Assembly: GCA_019119145.1 (NCBI GenBank)
Contig: DWXR01000002.1
Span: forward strand, 1-11,567
Length of the DNA stretch: 11,567 bases
Direction of reading: 5' to 3'
DNA from: Hominenteromicrobium gallistercoris
Lineage (GTDB): Bacteria > Bacillota > Clostridia > Oscillospirales > Acutalibacteraceae
Made by a program: the position numbers and the translations under genes. The notes under the pieces were generated by a model, which ran no database searches, was not told the origin of the DNA, and saw nothing but the letters and a program-made list of their open reading frames with translations. Below, piece by piece: positions 7,400 through 11,567 of this stretch. Numbering within the stretch: the first letter of the stretch is position 1; every line of letters starts with the position of its first letter.

Positions 7400-7476
7400 G
7401 TCCGCAGCCAAAAACGCAGTTGCGGCCGCGCCCCGCAGAACTCCCCCTCCTCGCCGGGTACGGCGGCGGGATACGG

Positions 7477-7504
7477 AAAAAGCCGCCGGAAAGCCCCGGC
7501 GGCT
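7477..7504 (-). terminator. Rho-independent terminator of the arabinose operon (after araD)
   Basis: A 9-bp GC-rich stem pairs 7481-7489 with 7496-7504 around a 6-base loop, with five T on the minus strand (A run 7477-7481). It starts 5 bases after the araD stop. Confidence 0.88.
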
Positions 7505-7509
7505 CCGTC

Positions 7510-8205
7510 TTATTTCTTCTGCCCGTAATACGCGTTCGCGCCGTGCTTTCTGAGGTAGTGCTTGTCGAGCAGCTCCTGCTGCATCGGCGGGATCGCCGGG
7601 TCCATCATCAGGTTGTGCCACGCCATGAAGGCCAGCTCCTCGAGAACAACCGCATTGTGCACCGCGTTCATCGGGTCGGTGCCCCACGCGAACGGGCCGT
7701 GGCTGTGCACGAGCACCGCGGGGATGTCGTCCGGAGACTTGTCGCGGAACGTCTCGATGATGACCGTGCCGGTCTCCTTTTCATAGGCGCCGCCGATCTC
7801 TTCGGGCGTCATCTTCCGCGTGCAGGGGATCTCGCCGTAGAAGTAGTCGCCGTGCGTCGTGCCGAGCGCGGGGATCCCCCGCCCGGCCTGGCTGAACACC
7901 GTCGCCCAGCGGCTGTGCGTGTGCACGACGCCGCCGATGTTCGGGAACGCCTTGTACAGCTCCACATGCGTCGGCGTGTCGGAGGAGGGATTCAGCGCGC
8001 CCTCCACCGTTTTGCCCGTGCGGATATCGACGAGCACGATGTCCTCCGGGCGCAGCACGTCGTATTCGACGCCGCTCGGCTTGATCGCCATGATGCCGCT
8101 TTCGCGGTCGATGCCGCTCACATTGCCCCATGTGAATGTGATGAGATGGTGCGCGGGCAGCTGCATATTCGCCTTGTAGACCTGTTCCTTGAGTGCTTCG
8201 AGCAT
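7510..8205 (-). CDS. araD: L-ribulose-5-phosphate 4-epimerase
   Basis: A 231-residue class II aldolase-fold enzyme, exactly the length of E. coli AraD. It converts L-ribulose 5-phosphate to D-xylulose 5-phosphate, the last step of the bacterial L-arabinose pathway, in the cytoplasm. Zinc ligands His95 and His97 (VVHTH) and His169 (SHGPFAWG), the phosphate-binding Ser74-Ser75, Asp76, Asp120 and the C-terminal Tyr227 all match known AraD catalytic positions. The ATG at 8205 lies 3 bases after the stop of the GH27 glycosidase gene, so the two are surely one operon; the ribosome site (AAGGGA) is within the end of the upstream gene. UlaF and SgbE, which act in ascorbate and xylulose use, have the same fold and chemistry, but the glycosidase partner and the AraR-like operator favour arabinose. 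Isomerase (araA) and kinase (araB) genes are not in the window. Confidence 0.94.
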   Translation of the reverse strand: MLEALKEQVYKANMQLPAHHLITFTWGNVSGIDRESGIMAIKPSGVEYDVLRPEDIVLVDIRTGKTVEGALNPSSDTPTHVELYKAFPNIGGVVHTHSRWATVFSQAGRGIPALGTTHGDYFYGEIPCTRKMTPEEIGGAYEKETGTVIIETFRDKSPDDIPAVLVHSHGPFAWGTDPMNAVHNAVVLEELAFMAWHNLMMDPAIPPMQQELLDKHYLRKHGANAYYGQKK

Positions 8206-8208
8206 CGC

Positions 8209-9507
8209 TTATCTTCCCTTCTCCGTCAGTTTGTACAGTCTCGCGCCGTGCGGCTCGATCTCCGCGGAAATCGTCCCCTGCACGTCGCTTGCTTCCTTCG
8301 TCCAGAGCTCTTCGGCCGTATACGCCGCGCCGCCGACCAGCTCCGTGAGGTCCGCGGAAACCGTCGCCGGCGCTTCGCGCAGGTTGAACAGCGCCACATA
8401 CGGCACGTCGCCGACAAAGTTGAGCCACGCCGCCTTTTCCTCGTCGCGGAAAAGCTGCAGCGGCGTGCCGCCGTGCTGGTTCAGGCGCAGCATTTCGTCG
8501 TTTGTGAGCAGCGAAAGCGTGAATTCGTCGTTGTCCCGCATTTCGCCGCCCATGATCAGCGGCGCGCGGAAGATGCCCCAGAGCGACATCATCGTGATCT
8601 GCTCCGGCTTCGTGAAGTTCGTGTAATGGCCCTTGCCGTCCGCCGCGATGGCGATGCGGCCGAGCGGCAGCATGTCGCAGTCCGGGTACCGGCCGGGCTG
8701 CACGTGCGCCTGCCAGACCTCACAGCGCCAGAACATTTCGAGCAAAGACGGCCAGTTGTCCCAGAAATCATCGGTGATGCGCCACATATTGGCGTATTTC
8801 GCCATGTGCCACGCTTCGCCGATCACCGCCGGACCGGGCGAAAGGCTGAGCACCATGCTGCGGCCGCTGCGGTCGATCGCCGTGCGGATCATCTCGATCT
8901 CGCGGCGCGCCGAGTATTCCTCGAGCGGCGTCGCCTTTACGTTGCAGATGTCGTCCACCTTGACGTAATCGACGCCCCAGTCGGCGTACAGCGCGAAGAT
9001 CGAGTCGTAATACGCCTGTGCGCCCGGCTTGTCGGCGTCGGCGCCGTACATGTCCGTGTTCCAGGCGCAGATCGAATTGCGGTGCGCGATCTCATGGCAG
9101 GAAATGTCCGTGCCCTTCACCTTCAGGCGGTTGTGCACGGCGAGGCGCGGCACGCCGCGCATGATGTGGATGCCGAACTTGAGGCCCATCGCGTGGATGC
9201 GGTCGGCGATCGGCTTGAAGCCCGCGCCGTCCGCCGCGGACGGGAAGCGGTTCACCGCCGGCATCAGGCGGCCGTATTCGTCCATGCAGAGCTGTGCAAA
9301 GCGGTTGTACTCCCAGTGGTACTTGCCGGCCTCCGGCTCATACCACTGGATGTCGCACACGACGTATTCCCAGCCGTGCGCTTTCAGGTGGTCCGCCATA
9401 TACTGCGCGTTGCCGAGCAACTGCTCCTCGTTGACGGCGGGACCGTAGCAGTCCCAGCTGTTCCAGCCGAGCGGCGGCGTCAGCGCCGCCTGATCTTTTC
9501 TGTACAT
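8209..9507 (-). CDS. GH27 glycosidase, probable beta-L-arabinopyranosidase (alpha-galactosidase family)
   Basis: A 432-residue cytoplasmic glycoside hydrolase with no signal peptide. It opens with the family's PPLGWNSWDCYG (11-22), has the nucleophile Asp185 in YVKVDD, and the acid/base Asp247 in WRITDDFWDNW (242-252), aligned with human alpha-galactosidase Asp170 and Asp231. From about 345 a beta-sandwich domain follows. In alpha-galactosidases the sugar-binding motif is Asp-Asp-Cys-Trp; here it is Asp52-Ile53-Gln54-Trp55. The missing Asp is the one that holds the galactose 6-hydroxyl, and Ile at this place is known from the Geobacillus beta-L-arabinopyranosidase Abp. Together with araD 3 bases downstream, this suggests release of L-arabinopyranose from imported oligosaccharides. 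The start is ATG 9507, because GGGAGGAG (9520-9513) precedes it; an ATG at 9522 lies upstream of that site and has no ribosome site of its own. Plain alpha-galactosidase remains possible. Confidence 0.85.
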   Translation of the reverse strand: MYRKDQAALTPPLGWNSWDCYGPAVNEEQLLGNAQYMADHLKAHGWEYVVCDIQWYEPEAGKYHWEYNRFAQLCMDEYGRLMPAVNRFPSAADGAGFKPIADRIHAMGLKFGIHIMRGVPRLAVHNRLKVKGTDISCHEIAHRNSICAWNTDMYGADADKPGAQAYYDSIFALYADWGVDYVKVDDICNVKATPLEEYSARREIEMIRTAIDRSGRSMVLSLSPGPAVIGEAWHMAKYANMWRITDDFWDNWPSLLEMFWRCEVWQAHVQPGRYPDCDMLPLGRIAIAADGKGHYTNFTKPEQITMMSLWGIFRAPLIMGGEMRDNDEFTLSLLTNDEMLRLNQHGGTPLQLFRDEEKAAWLNFVGDVPYVALFNLREAPATVSADLTELVGGAAYTAEELWTKEASDVQGTISAEIEPHGARLYKLTEKGR

Positions 9508-9512
9508 ATGCG

Positions 9513-9520
9513 CTCCTCCC
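9513..9520 (-). promoter_or_regulatory. Ribosome binding site that fixes the GH27 start at 9507
   Basis: GGGAGGAG on the minus strand, 5 bases (7 from the GGAGG core) before ATG 9507. It would be coding if translation began at the earlier ATG (9522), which argues for the shorter protein. Confidence 0.88.
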
Positions 9521-9540
9521 ATCGGATTGTTCTTGCTTTC

Positions 9541-9568
9541 ATTATACCAACCTGTCCGTACAAGTCAA
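9541..9568 (-). promoter_or_regulatory. Sigma-A-like promoter of the GH27-araD operon
   Basis: TTGACT (9568-9563; 5 of 6) and a perfect TATAAT (9546-9541) on the minus strand, 16 bases apart, leaving a leader of roughly 27 bases before the ATG at 9507. Confidence 0.85.
9550..9565. promoter_or_regulatory. Candidate AraR-type operator inside the GH27-araD promoter
   Basis: ACCTGTCCGTACAAGT is an imperfect dyad (6 of 8 symmetric positions) that fills the spacer and the edge of the -35 box. It resembles the Bacillus AraR operator, recalled as ATTTGTACGTACAAAT, with 12 of 16 matches on the minus strand and a shared TGTxCGTACAA core on the plus strand. Binding here would block RNA polymerase, so arabinose-relieved repression is the simple reading. 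The araR gene is not in the window. Confidence 0.55.
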
Positions 9569-9577
9569 GCCCAAAGC

Positions 9578-9618
9578 AAAAAAGAACCGGGCGCTGCATG
9601 CAGCCGCCCGGCCTTTTT
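9578..9618 (-). terminator. Bidirectional terminator after dapL
   Basis: CCGGGCG (9587-9593) pairs with CGCCCGG (9605-9611); the inner CTGCA/TGCAG extends the stem past a one-base bulge. Six T follow closely on the minus strand (A run 9578-9583) and five T on the plus strand (9614-9618). It ends the pyrG-dapL transcript and separates it from the arabinose promoter. Confidence 0.85.
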
Positions 9619-9625
9619 CCCTGAT

Positions 9626-10807
9626 TTATTTGAAAAGCTTCTTCAGGCGCTCCATCGCCTCGGCCGTGTCTTCGTGCGTGCCGAACGCCGTCAGGCGGAA
9701 AAAGCCCTCGCCGTTCCTGCCGAAGCCGCTGCCCGGCGTGCCGACGACCTCGGCGCGCGCCAGCAGGTCATCGAAGAATTCCCACGAGGTCATGCCGACG
9801 GGCACCTTATGCCAGATGTACGGCGAGTTCTCGCCGCCCGTGAACCACAGGCCCATCGCCTTGAACGCGTCGACCATCAGCGCCGCGTTTCGGCGATAGT
9901 AGTCGATCACTTCGCGCACCTGTTTCTGCCCCGCCTCGGTGAAGACTGCGGCCGCGGCGCGCTGGGTGATGTAGTTGACGCCGTTGAACTTCGTAGCCTG
10001 CCGGCGCGCCCAGAGCCGGTTGAGCTGCGTTTCCCCGCAGACCAGCTCGTCGGCGATCACCGTGTAGCCGCAGCGCACGCCGGTGAAGCCCGCCGTCTTG
10101 GAGAACGAGCAGAACTCGATCGCGCACTTTTTGGCGCCCTCGATCTCGAAGATGCTGTGCGGCAGCGTGTCGTCCGCGATGAAGGACTCGTACGCGGCGT
10201 CAAAGAGGATGACCGCCTCGTGCCGCAGCGCGTAATCCACCCACGCCTCGAGCTGCGCGCGGCTGTACACGGCGCCGGTCGGGTTGTTCGGCGAGCAGAG
10301 ATAGATGATGTCCGCCTCGGTGTTTTCGTCCGGCATGCCGAGGAAGCCGTTTCGCTCGTTGGCATCGAGATAGGTGACCTTGCGGCCGGACATCACATTT
10401 GTATCGACGTAAACCGGATAAACCGGGTCGGGGATCAGGACGCGGTTGTCCTCGCCGAAGATGTCGACGATGTTGCCGATGTCGCTCTTCGCGCCGTCCC
10501 CGACGAAGATCTCGGAGAGCTTCAGCGAAACGCCGCGCTTTGCGTAATAGCCCTGGATGGCCTCGCGCAGGAAGTCATAGCCCTGGTCCGGCGAATAGCC
10601 GTGGAACGTCTCCTTGTGCGCCATCTCGTCGGTCGCCTTGTGCATGGCCTCGATGACCGCGGGCACGAGCGGCTGGGTCACGTCGCCGATTCCCATGCGG
10701 ATGATCCTGTTTTCCGGGTGCGCCTGCGTGTAGGCCGCAACCTTCTTTGCGATCGTCAGGAACAGGTAGCTGTCCTGCAGGTTTGCGTAATTCGTGTTGA
10801 TCTGCAT
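9626..10807 (-). CDS. dapL: LL-diaminopimelate aminotransferase
   Basis: A 393-residue PLP enzyme of fold type I, the usual length for DapL. It converts tetrahydrodipicolinate and glutamate directly to LL-diaminopimelate, bypassing the succinylase and acetylase steps of lysine and meso-DAP synthesis. The start MQIN-x-NY...SYLF (1-16) is the family's typical N-terminus. Further motifs are GIGDVTQPL (39-47), IPDPVYPVY (125-133), SPNNPTGAV (172-180), DAAYESF (203-209) and the PLP lysine Lys237 in SFSKTAGFTG. The ATG at 10807 is chosen from this N-terminus; the frame stays open further upstream but only as an out-of-frame shadow of pyrG. A modest ribosome site (GGGAAGAG) precedes it. The gene follows pyrG by 38 bases without a terminator, so the two are probably co-transcribed, and it ends at a strong bidirectional terminator. 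Confidence 0.95.
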   Translation of the reverse strand: MQINTNYANLQDSYLFLTIAKKVAAYTQAHPENRIIRMGIGDVTQPLVPAVIEAMHKATDEMAHKETFHGYSPDQGYDFLREAIQGYYAKRGVSLKLSEIFVGDGAKSDIGNIVDIFGEDNRVLIPDPVYPVYVDTNVMSGRKVTYLDANERNGFLGMPDENTEADIIYLCSPNNPTGAVYSRAQLEAWVDYALRHEAVILFDAAYESFIADDTLPHSIFEIEGAKKCAIEFCSFSKTAGFTGVRCGYTVIADELVCGETQLNRLWARRQATKFNGVNYITQRAAAAVFTEAGQKQVREVIDYYRRNAALMVDAFKAMGLWFTGGENSPYIWHKVPVGMTSWEFFDDLLARAEVVGTPGSGFGRNGEGFFRLTAFGTHEDTAEAMERLKKLFK

Positions 10808-10845
10808 GTGATTCTCTTCCCTTCCGTATAAAAATCGTTGAGCGT

Positions 10846-11567
10846 TCAGGCCTTTTCCCGCTTTGCCAGCGAAGCGCCGACGAAGCCGAGGAACAGCGGG
10901 TGCGCCTTGTTCGGCCGGGATTTGAATTCCGGATGGAACTGCACGCCGATGAAGAAGTCGTTCTCCGGCACCTCGACCGTCTCGACGATCCGGCCGTCCG
11001 GCGACGTGCCGCTGACGCGCAGACCGGCTTCGGTCAGCACCGCGCGGTAGTCGTTGTTGAACTCGTAGCGGTGGCGGTGGCGCTCGTCGATGTGCGCGGC
11101 GCCGTAGCAGCGCGCCATCTGGGAATCCGGCGCAATCTCGCAGGGATAGCTGCCGAGCCGCAGCGTGCCGCCCATGTTGATCTTGCTCGACTGGTCGGGC
11201 ATGAAGTCGATGACCTTGTTCTGCCCGACCTCGTCGAATTCGCCGGAGTTCGCGTCCTCGATGCCGCAGACGTGGCGCGCGTACTCGATGACGGCGATCT
11301 GCATGCCGAGGCAGATGCCGAGGTACGGCACATTGTTCTCGCGCGCATACTGTGCCGCGAGGACCATGCCCTCGATGCCGCGGTTGCCGAACCCGCCGGG
11401 CACGAGGATGCCGTCGCAGCCGGCGAGCACCGCCGCCGCGTTCTCCGCCGTGATCCGCTCGGAGTCGATCCAGTCGATCTCGACGCACGCGCCGTGCTCA
11501 TAGCCCGCGTGGCGCAGCGCCTCCGCCACGGAAAGGTAGGCGTCGTGCAGCTTGACGTACTTGCCGA
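10846..11567 (-). CDS. pyrG: CTP synthase, C-terminal glutaminase part (5' end outside window)
   Basis: The last 239 residues of CTP synthase, which makes CTP from UTP, ATP and glutamine. The fragment starts inside the linker with GKYVKLHDAYLSVAEAL, a segment conserved in this enzyme, and contains the class I glutamine amidotransferase domain: PGGFG (fragment 56-60), nucleophile Cys85 in GICLGMQ, MGGTLRLG (131-138), the signature ERHRHRYEFN (161-170), and the catalytic His211 and Glu213 in HPEF. All catalytic residues are intact and the C-terminus is of normal length. The frame runs off the window end, so the synthetase domain and promoter are not visible. dapL follows after 38 bases on the same strand. 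Confidence 0.97.
   Translation of the reverse strand, partial: GKYVKLHDAYLSVAEALRHAGYEHGACVEIDWIDSERITAENAAAVLAGCDGILVPGGFGNRGIEGMVLAAQYARENNVPYLGICLGMQIAVIEYARHVCGIEDANSGEFDEVGQNKVIDFMPDQSSKINMGGTLRLGSYPCEIAPDSQMARCYGAAHIDERHRHRYEFNNDYRAVLTEAGLRVSGTSPDGRIVETVEVPENDFFIGVQFHPEFKSRPNKAHPLFLGFVGASLAKREKA

Noticed and set aside
5816..7687. Minus-strand open frame of 623 codons overlapping the MocR-type gene in another frame
   Set aside because: It runs through the regulator's promoter and the araD terminator; the regulator's own frame has clear domains.
9508..9522. Earlier ATG (9522) as the start of the GH27 gene
   Set aside because: No ribosome site precedes it, and the strong GGGAGGAG lies downstream of it at ideal distance from ATG 9507.
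7420..9624. Plus-strand open frame of 734 codons opposite araD and the GH27 gene
   Set aside because: Spans two real genes, a terminator and a promoter on the other strand, and has shadow-type composition.
10808..11488. N-terminal extension of DapL in the same open frame
   Set aside because: The extension overlaps pyrG in another frame and is Arg-rich shadow; DapL homologues start at the MQIN motif.

Overview
The window is a GC-rich stretch of bacterial chromosome with no mobile elements, tRNA, rRNA or CRISPR. Strong Shine-Dalgarno sequences (AAGGAGG type), sigma-A-like promoters, and a gene set of MocR-type regulator, DapL, AsnB-like synthase and PMCA-type calcium pump suggest a high-GC Firmicute, probably a gut Clostridia member (Oscillospiraceae/Ruminococcaceae-like). 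The taxonomic call is inference from gene content and style. It was not tested by any search.

Left part (1-3055, plus strand): a tightly packed operon holding the end of an ATP-grasp carboxylate-amine ligase, an aspartate/glutamate-type racemase (overlapping by one base) and a glutamine-dependent asparagine synthase, closed by a strong terminator. Each activity has a counterpart in the known route to the D-Asp/D-Asn peptidoglycan cross-bridge of lactococci and enterococci: racemase makes D-Asp, ligase attaches it, synthase amidates it. This is the most interesting reading of the window, but the substrates are not proven by sequence.

Middle (3071-7399, minus strand): a calcium P-type ATPase with a GTG start, preceded on the same strand by a MocR-family regulator (GntR DNA-binding domain fused to an aminotransferase-like domain). 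The regulator has a near-consensus promoter and a perfect 15-bp palindrome in its leader, a likely autoregulatory operator.

Right part (7477-9568, minus strand): a two-gene operon of a GH27 glycosidase and L-ribulose-5-phosphate 4-epimerase (AraD). The glycosidase has Ile in place of the second Asp of the family's Asp-Asp-x-Trp sugar-binding motif, as expected of a beta-L-arabinopyranosidase rather than an alpha-galactosidase. An AraR-like dyad sits inside the promoter. Enzyme, epimerase and operator together point to L-arabinose use.

Right edge (9578-11567, minus strand): the 3' end of CTP synthase (pyrG) followed after 38 bp by LL-diaminopimelate aminotransferase (dapL), ending in a bidirectional terminator shared with the arabinose operon region. 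DapL shows that the cell makes meso-diaminopimelate/lysine by the aminotransferase route.

No gene-free gap is longer than about 210 bases. The gaps hold terminators, promoters and palindromes, listed below.
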